In this document: positions 43,196 to 53,167 of the stretch, piece after piece
How positions within the stretch are numbered: position 1 is the first letter of the stretch
How the letters are laid out: each line of letters begins with the position of its first letter
Origin: AR5 sp041499965
Lineage (GTDB): Bacteria > Methylomirabilota > Methylomirabilia > Rokubacteriales > CSP1-6
NCBI GenBank assembly: GCA_041499965.1
Contig: JBGQLG010000006.1
Span: 1-64,000 of the forward strand
Length of the DNA stretch: 64,000 bases
Direction of reading: 5' to 3'
The notes under the pieces: model-generated
Seen by the model: only the letters and a program-made list of their open reading frames with translations
Databases searched by the model: none
What the model was told of the DNA's origin: nothing
Translations under genes and position numbers: made by a program

Positions 43196-44692
43196 TCAGG
43201 ACGCTCGCAGGGCCGCGACCACGCGACGGCGCACCGTGGAGGCGACGCTGAGGGCCGCCGCGGCCGCCAGCACCCCCGTCGTCGTGAGCCATCCGAGCCG
43301 GGCCGGCGTGCCGAGCGTCGCCGGCATCGTGACGCGGGCGAGGGCGCCGACAACGGCGACGGCGGCGGTGGGCCGCAGGATGTGCGCGTACCAGGACGTC
43401 AGCGCACCCGGCCAGATCCGTTGATGCATGCGGCGCATGAACAGGATGAACACGCCCAGGTTGAGCACGGCCCAGGCCAGCGCCGCGCCGGCGCCCCCCC
43501 ACCGCAGGCTCATGATGACGATCACGGGGGCCATCGCGAGCGCGGCGGTGGCGTTGACCCCGGCGCCGAGCGTCGACCATCCCGACGCGAGCTGGACGAC
43601 GTGGGGCACGTGCAACAGCGCATTGAGGACCGTGCCGATGGCGCGGAGACTCAGCACCGGCGCGGCGTCATGGGCGAGCCGGGTGTCACGCGTCCACACG
43701 GTCAGCACCTCGGTGGGAAAGAACACCAGGAGCGCCGCCAGGGGCAGCACGACGATGGCGACCACTTGCGAGAAGAAATGGTACTCCGCGACGGCGGCGC
43801 GGTCCTCCCGGCGCTCGAACAGCTGACTGAAGCGCGGGAAGACCGCCGTCGTCACCGGGCCCACGATCTGGCCCAGCGCCGCCGCCACGCTCACGGCCAG
43901 CGTGTAGTATCCGAACTCGGCGAGCGGCAGGACGGCGCTGAGGATGATCTGGTCCATCGACGTCAGCGCCAGGCCGAGCAGCATCGTGCCGGCCATCCCG
44001 GCACTGAAGGGCAGCAGGGGCCTGATCGCCTCGACACGGATGCGGCCGCGACGCGCGGCGAGCGGCAGGCTCCGGCGGAGGGCCGCCGCCAGGACGCCGA
44101 CCTCGGCATAGAGCAGGATGAGCTGGACCACGAGGAATACGGTGGCGGTCGGCGCCACCGCCAGGAGCGCCGCGATGCTCGCGCCACCCCGCATCACGAT
44201 GCTGCTCACCTGAACCACGTTGACGGTCCCCTGCCGCTGGAGGCCGTTGAGGGCTCCCACATAGACGCCGCGCACCACCAGCGCCGGCAGCACCGCCCCC
44301 ATGAGTCCGAGCGCGGTCCGTACCTCGCTCACCGAGAGCGCGGAGAAGGTCAACCATCGTGAGGTGATCGCGGGGGCCAGGGACACGAAGAGTGCGCCGA
44401 CCCCGATGCCCACGGCCCAGCTCGCCGCGGGCAGCGTGGCGGCGACGTCGGCGAGGCGGCCGCTGTCCCCGGGCTGAGCCGTCATCCGGGCCGCTTCTCG
44501 ATTCATGGTGGCTCCGAGGCCGAGATCGAGCGCCGCGGCCGCGATCGTCAGCGTCGTCAGCAGCCCGACGAGACCGAACCCCTCGGCGCCGAGCACCCGA
44601 AGGTACACCGGGACGACGACGAGAAACGCCAGGACGCCAAGGCCCGTGCCGGCGACGTTGGCCAGGATATTCCGGCCGACGGTGGCGATCAC
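43196..44692 (-). CDS. Polysaccharide flippase (Wzx/MATE-like)
   Basis: This 498-residue protein has about 12-14 hydrophobic segments and fits the oligosaccharide flippase family: IATVGRNILANVAGTGLGVLAFLVVVPVYLRVLG at the start, GFGLVGLLTTLT, and an even spread of segments. It moves undecaprenyl-linked oligosaccharides across the inner membrane. It overlaps the methyltransferase upstream (ATGA). Confidence 0.88.
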   Translation of the reverse strand: MIATVGRNILANVAGTGLGVLAFLVVVPVYLRVLGAEGFGLVGLLTTLTIAAAALDLGLGATMNREAARMTAQPGDSGRLADVAATLPAASWAVGIGVGALFVSLAPAITSRWLTFSALSVSEVRTALGLMGAVLPALVVRGVYVGALNGLQRQGTVNVVQVSSIVMRGGASIAALLAVAPTATVFLVVQLILLYAEVGVLAAALRRSLPLAARRGRIRVEAIRPLLPFSAGMAGTMLLGLALTSMDQIILSAVLPLAEFGYYTLAVSVAAALGQIVGPVTTAVFPRFSQLFERREDRAAVAEYHFFSQVVAIVVLPLAALLVFFPTEVLTVWTRDTRLAHDAAPVLSLRAIGTVLNALLHVPHVVQLASGWSTLGAGVNATAALAMAPVIVIMSLRWGGAGAALAWAVLNLGVFILFMRRMHQRIWPGALTSWYAHILRPTAAVAVVGALARVTMPATLGTPARLGWLTTTGVLAAAAALSVASTVRRRVVAALRAS

Positions 44693-45357
44693 GCCGGCTT
44701 GCGCGCCACCACGACCTTGCCGCCGTCGATGGCGTGGGCCGGGTCATCGATCTGCGCGAGCTCGGCGTCGAAGCCGACCCCGCGGAGGCGCTCGAGAATA
44801 TCGGGGCCGTACGTCCGGAACGCCAGAACCCTTCCGCGTCCGCGCAGACGGTCACCGTGGTATTCCGGCTCGACCAGGTGCACCACCCCGCCGGGCTCGA
44901 GCCGGGCCCGCTCGAGGGTGGTGCCGGCGTCCATCAGCGGCACCGTGAAGAGCAGCGCGCCGCCCCGGCGCAGCACGCGGTGGACCTCGCCGAACGCCCG
45001 GCGATCATCGGGAACGTGCTCGAAGACCTCGGTGCTCGTCACCAGGTCGAACGCGCCGTCGCCGTAGGTGAGCCGCTGCACGTCCTGGCACTGCACGCCG
45101 CGGTCGAAGTCGCCCGGGGCGACACCGTCGAACAGCTCGGAGATGGTCACCCGGGTGAAGGTCCGGCTCAGGTGGCGGCAGAGCGCGCCGCGCGAGGACA
45201 GCTCGTACACGCGCGCGCTCTGCTCGAGCCCGAGCCGGTCGAGCACGACGCCGACGGCGCGGTGACGGAAGGTGGAGAAGCAGCGCACGCAGCGCCGACC
45301 GGCCGGGCCCGGGTGCAGACGGAGGACCGGGAAGCCGCAGAGATTGCAGGTCGGCAC
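44689..45357 (-). CDS. SAM-dependent methyltransferase with N-terminal zinc finger
   Basis: This 222-residue protein begins TCNLCGF and CVRCFSTFRHR (a small zinc-binding motif), followed by a class I methyltransferase domain with FDLVTSTEVFEHVPDDRRAFGEVHRVLRRGGALLFTVP in two pieces. The substrate is likely a sugar or lipid intermediate of the cluster. The start GTG 45357 lies five bases after the preceding stop. Confidence 0.8.
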   Translation of the reverse strand: MPTCNLCGFPVLRLHPGPAGRRCVRCFSTFRHRAVGVVLDRLGLEQSARVYELSSRGALCRHLSRTFTRVTISELFDGVAPGDFDRGVQCQDVQRLTYGDGAFDLVTSTEVFEHVPDDRRAFGEVHRVLRRGGALLFTVPLMDAGTTLERARLEPGGVVHLVEPEYHGDRLRGRGRVLAFRTYGPDILERLRGVGFDAELAQIDDPAHAIDGGKVVVARKPA

Positions 45358-45362
45358 GCGGC

Positions 45363-46601
45363 TCAGCGGGCGGCGTCGATGACGCGCGTCGTGGGCACGG
45401 CGACGATGAAGGCTCCACCACGGTCGAGGTACTCGGCCTGCTGGGCGACGATCTCGTCGGTCAGGTTCCAGGGCAGCAGCAGCGTGAAGTCCGGCATCTC
45501 GCGCAGCAGGTCCTCGACCGGTCGGATCGGGACGCGGACGCCCGGCACCAGGCGGCCCTGCTTGTGCGGGCTGCGATCCACCGTGAACTCCAGCGTCTCG
45601 GCCCCGATCCCGCAGGCGTTGAGCAGGACGGTGCCCTTGGCCGGCGCCCCGTAGGCAGCCAGCCGCCGCCCCTGGCCGCGCAGCTGTCGCAGTCGCTCGA
45701 CGAGGTCGCCGCACAGCCGTGCCACGTCCCGGCTGAAGCCGGCGTAGCGGGCGGCGCTCGTCAGGCCGGCGGCGGCCTCGGCCTCGCGCAGCCGCGCCAC
45801 CGCGGGCGCGATCGGGCGGGCGCCGGCGTGCTGCACGAACACGCGCAGCGACTCGCCGTGCACCGGCTGGTGCTCGACGTCGAAGACCTCCAGCCGCGCC
45901 CGCGCCGCCAGCCCCCCGACCGCGGCCAGCGAGTAGTAGAAGACGTGCTCGTGGTAGATCGTGTCGAAGGCCGTGCGGGCCAGCAGGTCGCCCAGGTAGG
46001 GGAACTCGAAGACGGCGACGCCGTCCGGCGCCAGGCAGGCTCGCAGCGCCTCGAAGAACCCGTTGATCTCGGGGACGTGGGCGAGCACGTTGTTGCCGAC
46101 GATCACGTGGGCCCGCCCGAACGTCCCGACGATCTCGTCCACGGCGTCCGGCCCGAAGAATCGGTTCAGCGTCGGGATCCCACGGGAGGCGGCCACCGCC
46201 GCGACGTTGCGGGCCGGCTCCACGCCGAGGACCGGCACCCCGCGCTCGAGGAAGAAACGCAGGAGGTAGCCGTCGTTGCTGGCGATCTCCAGCACGCCCC
46301 GGTCGGGGCCCAGCGCGAAGCGCTCGGCGAGGGCCCCCGCCATCGATCGCGCGTGCGCGAGGAAGTGATCGGAGTACGAGGTGAAGTACAGGTACTCGCC
46401 GAAGAGCGCCTCGGGCGGCGCCGTGGCCGTGAGCTGCACCAGGTGGCAGCCCGCGCAGTAGGCGACGGCGAGCGGGTAGCGGGGCTCCGGCCGGCCGGCG
46501 TCCTCGGGACGGATGAACGCGTTGGCCAGGGGCTGGGTGCCGAGGTCGAGGAAGGGGTCGGGCAGGGCGGCGGCGCAGCCGAGACAGCTCCGTCCGCTCA
46601 C
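45363..46601 (-). CDS. Sugar C-methyltransferase, zinc-finger type
   Basis: This 412-residue protein has CLGC and CAGCHLVQL (zinc site), LANAFI, then VLEIASNDGYLLRFFLERG (SAM site) and the C-terminal domain YGAPAKGTVLLNACGI. This is the three-domain C-methyltransferase layout seen beside rfbF/rfbG in branched-sugar operons. GTG 46601 overlaps the rfbG stop in the GTGA pattern common here; ATG 46622 would add seven residues. With rfbF/rfbG next to it, C-methylation of CDP-4-keto-6-deoxyglucose is a good guess. Confidence 0.88.
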   Translation of the reverse strand: MSGRSCLGCAAALPDPFLDLGTQPLANAFIRPEDAGRPEPRYPLAVAYCAGCHLVQLTATAPPEALFGEYLYFTSYSDHFLAHARSMAGALAERFALGPDRGVLEIASNDGYLLRFFLERGVPVLGVEPARNVAAVAASRGIPTLNRFFGPDAVDEIVGTFGRAHVIVGNNVLAHVPEINGFFEALRACLAPDGVAVFEFPYLGDLLARTAFDTIYHEHVFYYSLAAVGGLAARARLEVFDVEHQPVHGESLRVFVQHAGARPIAPAVARLREAEAAAGLTSAARYAGFSRDVARLCGDLVERLRQLRGQGRRLAAYGAPAKGTVLLNACGIGAETLEFTVDRSPHKQGRLVPGVRVPIRPVEDLLREMPDFTLLLPWNLTDEIVAQQAEYLDRGGAFIVAVPTTRVIDAAR

Positions 46602-47680
46602 GGCTCCCGCGCGGTCTGCCATCGCGTCTGGTAATGGTGGATCTGCTCCACGCTGAGGTCGTACATCGCGCGCGCGGCCGTCGGTCCGGCGGCGGCACGA
46701 TACCACCGGACCGTCAGCGCCACCGCTTCCTTCAGCGTGAGCCCGGGGTGCCAGCCCAGGCGCGTGCGCGCCTTGCGCCAGTCCAGGCGCAGCAGGCCGG
46801 CCTCGTGGGGCGCGTCGCCCTCCGGCTTGGACTCCCAGCGCGACCCCGGCCACTGGTCCACGATCAGGTCGGCCAGCACGCCCACCGAGACGGCGTCGGC
46901 GTCGCGCGGCCCGAAGTTCCAGGCGCCCGCGAAGGTGCCGCTGCCGGCCAGGCGCTCGGCCAGGCGCAGGTAGCCGCCGAGCGGCTCCAGCACGTGCTCC
47001 CACGGGCGGACCGCCGCCGGGTTGCGCACGCGGATCGGCTCGCCGGCCACGAGGGCGCGCATCGCGTCCGGCACCAGCCGGTCGGCCGCCCAGTCGCCGC
47101 CGCCGATGACGTTGCCGGCCCGCACCGTGGCCACGTGCGGCCCGCGCTCGGCGAAGAACGAGCGGCGGTAGGCGGCGGCGATCAGCTCGGCGGCGGCCTT
47201 GCTGGCGCTGTAGGGATCGTGGCCGCCGAGCGGATCGTCCTCGCGATAGCCCTCGGGCCGCTCGAGGTTCTCGTAGCACTTGTCACTGGTGACGACGACC
47301 ACCGCCTCGATCGACGGCGTGTGCCGTATCGTCTCCAGCAGGGTCGAGGTCCCGAGCACGTTGATCGAGATGGTCTCCAGCGGTGCCCGGTAGGAGAGCC
47401 GCACGATGGGCTGGGCGGCCAGGTGGAACACGACGCGAGGCTGGGCGGCGGTCAGCGCCGCCTGCAGGGCGCCGGCGTCGCGCACGTCGGCGAAGTGCGT
47501 GGTGACGCGATCGGCCAGCCCGCAGCGGGCGAAGTACGAGGGCTCGGTGTGCGGAGTCAGGCCGTAGCCGGTGACGCGGGCGCCGAGGTCCAGCAGCCAC
47601 GTGGCCAGCCAGCCGCCCTTGAAGCCGGTATGACCGGTGACGAAGACGGGCCGGTCCTGCCAGAACTCACGGCTGATCAT
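46598..47680 (-). CDS. rfbG: CDP-glucose 4,6-dehydratase
   Basis: This 360-residue extended SDR has VFVTGHTGFKGGWLATWL at the NAD site, the dehydratase signature VVTSDKCYENLERPEGYRED and YSASK as the catalytic YxxxK. The GHTGFKG variant is specific for CDP-glucose dehydratases. It makes CDP-4-keto-6-deoxy-glucose. It follows rfbF by three bases. Confidence 0.95.
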   Translation of the reverse strand: MISREFWQDRPVFVTGHTGFKGGWLATWLLDLGARVTGYGLTPHTEPSYFARCGLADRVTTHFADVRDAGALQAALTAAQPRVVFHLAAQPIVRLSYRAPLETISINVLGTSTLLETIRHTPSIEAVVVVTSDKCYENLERPEGYREDDPLGGHDPYSASKAAAELIAAAYRRSFFAERGPHVATVRAGNVIGGGDWAADRLVPDAMRALVAGEPIRVRNPAAVRPWEHVLEPLGGYLRLAERLAGSGTFAGAWNFGPRDADAVSVGVLADLIVDQWPGSRWESKPEGDAPHEAGLLRLDWRKARTRLGWHPGLTLKEAVALTVRWYRAAAGPTAARAMYDLSVEQIHHYQTRWQTAREP

Positions 47681-47683
47681 CGG

Positions 47684-48457
47684 TCACCGCCACACCGCCC
47701 AGGCGGCCTTGTCCTGCCGCCAGAGCTCGTTCAAGACGTCCATCTCCCGTGGCGTATCCATGCACTGCCAGAACCCGTGATGCTGATAGACCGCGAGCTG
47801 CTTCATGCCCGTGAGCTTCGTCAGGAGCGATTGCTCGAGGTTTTCGTCGTCACCGGCAATGAGGTCGAGCACCGCTCGCTCGAACACGAAGAACCCCCCG
47901 TTGATCCAGCCTCCGTGAACCTGGGGCTTCTCCTGGAAGACCTGGACCATGTGGTTGTCGATCACGACCTCGCCGAAGCGCGACGAGGGCCGCACGGCGG
48001 TGAGCGTCGCCAGCTTGCCGTGCGTGCGGTGGAAGTCGAGGAGCCGGCCCAGATCCACGTCGGCCACGCCGTCACCGTACGTCACCATGAACCGCTCACC
48101 GTCGAGGTAGCGCGCCACGCGGCCCAGGCGACCGCCGGTCAGCGTGGCCTCGCCGGTCTCGACCAGGGTCACCCGCCAGCCCGCCTCGCCATGCGGCGTG
48201 TGCACCTGGACGTCGCGCGAGCCGAGCGTGATCGTGATGTCGCGGTGGCGGACCTCGTAGTTCAGGAAGTAGTCGCGGATGACGTCGCCCTTGTAGCCGA
48301 GGCAGATGACGAAGTCCTGGTGGCCGTAGTGGGCGTAGGTCTTCATGATGTGCCACAGGATGGGACGGGCGCCGATCGCCACCATGGGTTTGGGACGGAA
48401 CTCCGTCTCCTCCCGCAGCCGCGTGCCCAACCCGCCGGCGAGAAGCACGACTTTCAT
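47684..48457 (-). CDS. rfbF: Glucose-1-phosphate cytidylyltransferase
   Basis: This 257-residue nucleotidyltransferase has VVLLAGGLGTRLREETEFRPKPM, YGDGVADVDL and ECMDTPREMDVLN-like FWQCMDTPRE, the features of RfbF. It makes CDP-glucose from CTP and glucose-1-phosphate. It is the first gene of the minus-strand glycan operon and is divergent from a glycosyltransferase, 44 bases away. Confidence 0.95.
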   Translation of the reverse strand: MKVVLLAGGLGTRLREETEFRPKPMVAIGARPILWHIMKTYAHYGHQDFVICLGYKGDVIRDYFLNYEVRHRDITITLGSRDVQVHTPHGEAGWRVTLVETGEATLTGGRLGRVARYLDGERFMVTYGDGVADVDLGRLLDFHRTHGKLATLTAVRPSSRFGEVVIDNHMVQVFQEKPQVHGGWINGGFFVFERAVLDLIAGDDENLEQSLLTKLTGMKQLAVYQHHGFWQCMDTPREMDVLNELWRQDKAAWAVWR

Positions 48458-48470
48458 GGGGGATCCATCG

Positions 48471-48478
48471 ACTATAGT
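48471..48478. promoter_or_regulatory. Palindromic -10 shared by divergent genes
   Basis: ACTATAGT contains TATAGT, a five-of-six -10 box, on both strands. On the + strand it would start transcription near 48485, 17 bases before ATG 48502; on the minus strand only about seven bases before the rfbF ATG at 48457. No strong -35 was seen on either side. Confidence 0.4.
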
Positions 48479-48501
48479 AGGTGCGTCCCCCGATCCGTCG
48501 G

Positions 48502-49677
48502 ATGAACATTCTCTGGGTCAGCCCGTTCCTGCCGAGCCCCGATGCGCCGCACGCGGGTGGCCGTGCCCTCGCCCAGTGGATCGAGTGGACGGCCGAGCGC
48601 CACGCCGTCACGCTTCTGTGCCGGGTCGAGCCGGCCGAGCGCGCCGAGGCTGAGGCGTGGCGGCCACGGCTGGCCGGGCTGCACCGGCAGGAGTTCGCGC
48701 GCCCGGCCGGCGCGCTGGCGACGGTGCACGTCGCGGCCTCCTACGCGCGGTTGGGCCGCGCGGCCAACCGCCTGCTCGCCGCCGGCGCCTTCGATCTCCT
48801 CCACGTCGACTACCTCGAGACCGGGCTGTGCCTCGACGCCGCCCTGCCGGTGCCCAAGCTCGTGGTAGCGATCGACGAACTGGTCCGCCCCGCGCGTCAC
48901 CGGCTGGGCCTGGCTCGCGGGCCCCGGGCCCGCCTGGGCGCGTGGCTCTACTGGCGCGCCATCGGCCGGCTGCAGTGGCGGATTTGCCGCAAGTTCGACC
49001 GCATCCTCACGATGTCCGAGCACGATCGGCGCACGCTGCTCGCCGGCGATCCACGCCTGTCGATCGGCGTGCTGCCGCTGCCGACGGGGATCGATCCGGC
49101 GCGGCTCGAGGGCCTCGCGCGCGAGGATGCGGGCCTGCTGTTCGTGGGCGCGATGCACCGCGACGCCAACGTGGACGCGGTGCGCCACTTCCATCGTGAG
49201 ATCCTGCCGCGCATCCGGGCCGAGGTGCCGGCGGCGACCCTCACGATCGTGGGCGGCGATCCGACGCCCGAGGTGCGGCGTCTGGCGGCGGAGCCGGGCG
49301 TGCGCGTGACCGGGTTCGTCGAGACGCTGGAGCCGTACTATGGCGCGGCCACCGTGTTCGTGGCGCCGCTGCGCATCGCCGGGGGCATTGCCGGCAAGAC
49401 GCTCGACGCGCTGGCCGCCGGCTGCCCCGTGGTGACGACGACGATCGGCAACGACGGCGTCGACGCCACGCCCGGGACGCACCTGCTCGTGGCCGACGCG
49501 CCGGCGGACTTCGCCGCGGCGGTGACGCGCCTGCTCCGCGATCCGGCGTTGCGGACCCGGCTGGGCGCGGCGGCGCGCCGGTTCGCGGCGGCGCGCTACG
49601 GCCCGGCCGTGAGCGCCGCGGTGCTCGAGCGCGAGCACGCCGCGCTGGCCGGTACCGGAGGGTTCACCAGACGATGA
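48502..49677 (+). CDS. Family 1 (GT4-like) glycosyltransferase
   Basis: This 391-residue GT-B enzyme shows the N-terminal WVSPFLPSPDAPHAGGRA, and a C-terminal donor domain with LLFVGAMHRDANVDAV, GGIAGKTLDALAAGCPVVTT. ATG 48502 begins the MNILWVSPF strand; GTG 48481 would add seven charged residues. It is the only + strand gene in this part and its end overlaps the next gene by 14 bases, tail to tail. Confidence 0.88.
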   Translation: MNILWVSPFLPSPDAPHAGGRALAQWIEWTAERHAVTLLCRVEPAERAEAEAWRPRLAGLHRQEFARPAGALATVHVAASYARLGRAANRLLAAGAFDLLHVDYLETGLCLDAALPVPKLVVAIDELVRPARHRLGLARGPRARLGAWLYWRAIGRLQWRICRKFDRILTMSEHDRRTLLAGDPRLSIGVLPLPTGIDPARLEGLAREDAGLLFVGAMHRDANVDAVRHFHREILPRIRAEVPAATLTIVGGDPTPEVRRLAAEPGVRVTGFVETLEPYYGAATVFVAPLRIAGGIAGKTLDALAAGCPVVTTTIGNDGVDATPGTHLLVADAPADFAAAVTRLLRDPALRTRLGAAARRFAAARYGPAVSAAVLEREHAALAGTGGFTRR

Positions 49678-50725
49678 GGCGGCTGACCGCTCGCCAGTAG
49701 GCCGCGAACACGGGATCGAGCACCCAGCGGACGGCCGCGGTGGCGACCGGCCCGAACGCGAAGCGCGCGGAGAGAAACGGCACCAGGTCGCGATCCCGCC
49801 GCCGCCGCAGCGCCTGCACGGCCCGGCGCTTGGCCACCAGGTAGCGCCAGCTGGCCGGTCGCGCGAAGAAGCCGTACACGGCCAGGCGCTCGCCGAGCCA
49901 GCCGCGGCGCGCCGCGTAGAGCAGGCCCACCGGCTCGAACGCCAGCAGGGCGGGCGCGAGCAGCGCCAGCGTCGCGGCGCGATAGTGCGTCAGCACGTTG
50001 ATCAGCCGGTTGCGCTCGACGTAGTGCCACTTGCGCTTCCAGGCCGGTCGGGCGAAGTCGTAGTCGTGGTGCACGACGGCGGCGGGAGCCAGCAGGCACT
50101 CCCAGCCGGCCAGCCGCAGCCGCCAGCCGAGGTCGGAGTCCTCGTGGTACATGAACAGCGCCGGGTCGAAGGTGCCGACCGCGCGGAGCGCGGCCGCCCG
50201 GTAGAGCACGGCGGCCCCGCTGGCGTAGGCGATCGGCTGCACGGCCAGCGGCCGGTCCGGCTCGCCGTCGCCACCGACGAAGCCCACGCCGAGGTAGTGC
50301 AGCGCGTTGCCCCGCGAGTGGATGACGACGCGGCCGTCGGGCTCGGTTCGCAGCAGCTTGGGCTGGACGGCGCCGGCCGCGGGGTGCGCCTCGGCCACGT
50401 CCACCAGTGCGGCCAGCGCGTCAGGCTCGAGGTACGTGTCCTGGGTGACGACGACGACGTAGTCGGCGCCGCCCGCCAGCGCCTGCTGCATGCCGAGCGC
50501 GTTGCCGCCCGCGTAGCCCGTGTTGGTGCCCGGCACGAGCACCGACACCCCTGGCGCGCGCTCGGCGAACCAGCGCGCGGCCAGCTGCTCGGGGCCGTTC
50601 TCGACCACGATCAGACGCCACCGCTCGGCCGGGTAACTCTGACCGTGCAGACCCGACCACAACCGCTCGAGATGCCGGGTGCCGTCGTAGGTGACGAGGA
50701 GGACAGTGACGGCCGGGTCGCTCAC
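49664..50725 (-). CDS. Family 2 glycosyltransferase (rhamnosyltransferase-like)
   Basis: This 353-residue GT-A enzyme has VTVLLVTYDGTRHLERLWSGL, ENGPEQLAARW, GTNTGYAGGNALGMQQAL and MYHEDSDLGWRLRLAGWE, a pattern found in dTDP-rhamnosyl and other transferases. A few hydrophobic segments follow at the C-terminus. The start GTG 50725 overlaps the MOSC stop. Confidence 0.88.
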   Translation of the reverse strand: MSDPAVTVLLVTYDGTRHLERLWSGLHGQSYPAERWRLIVVENGPEQLAARWFAERAPGVSVLVPGTNTGYAGGNALGMQQALAGGADYVVVVTQDTYLEPDALAALVDVAEAHPAAGAVQPKLLRTEPDGRVVIHSRGNALHYLGVGFVGGDGEPDRPLAVQPIAYASGAAVLYRAAALRAVGTFDPALFMYHEDSDLGWRLRLAGWECLLAPAAVVHHDYDFARPAWKRKWHYVERNRLINVLTHYRAATLALLAPALLAFEPVGLLYAARRGWLGERLAVYGFFARPASWRYLVAKRRAVQALRRRRDRDLVPFLSARFAFGPVATAAVRWVLDPVFAAYWRAVSRLIVW

Positions 50726-51228
50726 CGCGCCGGGGCGCCGAGCCGGGCCGCCTCGCGCTCGCCCACGACGCGGACGCCGTCGCCTGCGTGCAGTGTACCC
50801 TCGGCCAGCACGCACGCGTACACGCGACTCCAGCCGGGGTGGCGCTTCTGCGAGACGCGGCCGTTGTCGTGCTCGCGGAAAACGGGTGCGATGGTGACGC
50901 AGGGGCTCGTGTAGCGCGTCACCTGCAGCAGCACCCGCTCGCCGAGCAGCAGGCGCGTGTCGGGCACCACCAGGCTCCAGTCGAGGCCCTCGGTGGTGAC
51001 GTTCTCGCCGATGGCGCCGGCGGTGATGGCGTGGCCCTCGGCCGCCAGCGCGAGGATCGCCTCCTGGGGGAACAGGCACACGGCGCGCTCGGGACCGCCG
51101 TGGTGCCGCACGTCGCGATGGGCGTCGCCCTCCAGGCCGAGCCGGGTCACCCGCGCCGTCGCGACGCCCCGCTTGGGCACGCCGCCGGGGGACACGCTCA
51201 GCTGGACGATCCGCCCCGTGTCCGGCAC
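50722..51228 (-). CDS. MOSC-domain protein
   Basis: This 168-residue protein matches the MOSC (molybdenum cofactor sulfurase C-terminal) fold: QLSVSPGGVPKRGV, LEGDAHRDVRHHGGPERAVCLF, GENVTTEGLD and the conserved cysteine C110 in SPCVTI. It may carry sulfur or the molybdenum cofactor for an oxidoreductase; no such enzyme is nearby. GTG 51228 adjoins the MaoC stop, suggesting co-transcription with the liv genes. Confidence 0.85.
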   Translation of the reverse strand: MPDTGRIVQLSVSPGGVPKRGVATARVTRLGLEGDAHRDVRHHGGPERAVCLFPQEAILALAAEGHAITAGAIGENVTTEGLDWSLVVPDTRLLLGERVLLQVTRYTSPCVTIAPVFREHDNGRVSQKRHPGWSRVYACVLAEGTLHAGDGVRVVGEREAARLGAPAR

Positions 51229-51229
51229 C

Positions 51230-51687
51230 TCAGGCGCCCTCGCGCTTGATCATGCGCTGGATGGTCGCCTCCAGCACGACCTCGTCGCGCTGGTTCAGCA
51301 CGCGGTGCTTGTAGGTGACGATACCGCGGTCGGCCTTCTTCGTCTCCCGCTTGTCGGCGACCTCGATCTCCACCCGGATCGTGTCGCCCTCCAACACCGG
51401 GGCCACGACGCGCAGCTCGCCGCCCAGCCAGGCCATGCCGGTGCCGTGGATGAGACCGGTCTGCATGACGAGGCCCTCGCTGAGCGAGAAGGTCAGCGCG
51501 CCGGGGGCGGCCCGGCGGCCGAAGACCGACTCACGCTTGACGTACTCCATGTCGAGGAAGAGCGGCTCGGTGAAGCCGCACTGGTTCACGAAGTTGACGA
51601 TGTCGGTCTCCGACACCGTGCGGGCCAGCGTGCGATGGACGTCGCCGATCGTGTGCCTCTCGAAGGTCACTCCGTGGGCGTGCATGG

Positions 51688-51691
<4 letters not shown>
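51230..51691 (-). CDS. MaoC-like hotdog-fold dehydratase
   Basis: This 153-residue protein has the hotdog fold pattern of MaoC/FabZ-like enzymes: TVSETDIVNFVNQCGFTEPLFLDMEYV, APGALTFSLSEGLVMQTGL and LRVVAPVLEGDTIRVEIEV. It may act as an enoyl-CoA hydratase or thioesterase. It follows livF with a GTGA overlap. In branched-chain amino-acid loci a catabolic hydratase makes sense, but the substrate is not shown. Confidence 0.82.
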
Positions 51692-52375
<684 letters not shown>

Positions 52376-52389
<14 letters not shown>

Positions 52390-53167
52390 GGGGGCTCCGC
52401 GCCGCACCGCGCCGGCCGAGATAGGCCTCGATCACGCGGGCGTCACCCTGCACCTCGCGGGGCAGCCCCTCGGCGATCTTCTCGCCGTGGTCGAGCACGG
52501 TGACCCGGTCGGAGACTTCCATGACGACGCGCATGTTGTGCTCGATCAGCAAGATGGCCACGCCGAGGTCGGCGACCAGCTTCCGGAGCAGCCCCATGAG
52601 GTGGCCGGCCTCGCCCTGGGTCATGCCGGCGGTGGGCTCGTCGAGCAGGAGCAGCGCGGGCTCCGAGGCCAGCGCGCGGGCCAGCTCCAGGCGGCGCTGG
52701 TCGCCGTACGGCAGGTTGCGGGCCAGCTCGTTGGCCTTGTCGTGCAGTCCGACGCGCCCCAGCAGCTCGCCGCCGCGCTGCCAGAGCCCGCGCTCCACGG
52801 TGTGGAATCTCGGGCGGTGGGTGAGCGCGTCCCAGAGGCCGAGGCGCACGCGGGCGTGCATGCCGACCAGCACGTTCTCGATCGCCGTCATGTTGGCGAA
52901 CAGGCGGATGTTCTGGAACGTGCGGCACACGCCGAGCGCGGTGATCTGATCGGGCCGCAGGCCCACCAGCGAGCGGCCTCGGAACGTCACCTCGCCGTCG
53001 TCGGGCTCGTAGAGGCCGGTGAACACGTTGAACAGCGTCGTCTTGCCGGCGCCGTTGGGGCCGATGATCGACGAGATGCCGTGGTCGAGCGTGTAGTCGA
53101 CCCGGTTGATCGCCAGCAGGCCGCCGAAGCGCTTGGTGATGCCCTGGGCCGAGAACAGCGCGGTCAC
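52376..53167 (-). CDS. livG: Branched-chain amino acid ABC transporter ATPase LivG-like
   Basis: This 263-residue ATPase has Walker A IIGPNGAGKTTLFN, the LivG-specific GVCRTFQNIRLFANMTAIENVLVG, a degenerate signature LPYGDQRRLELARAL, Walker B ALLLLDEPTAGM and IEHNMRVVMEVSDRV. The start GTG 53167 overlaps the livM stop (GTGA). With LivF it powers the importer. Confidence 0.94.
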
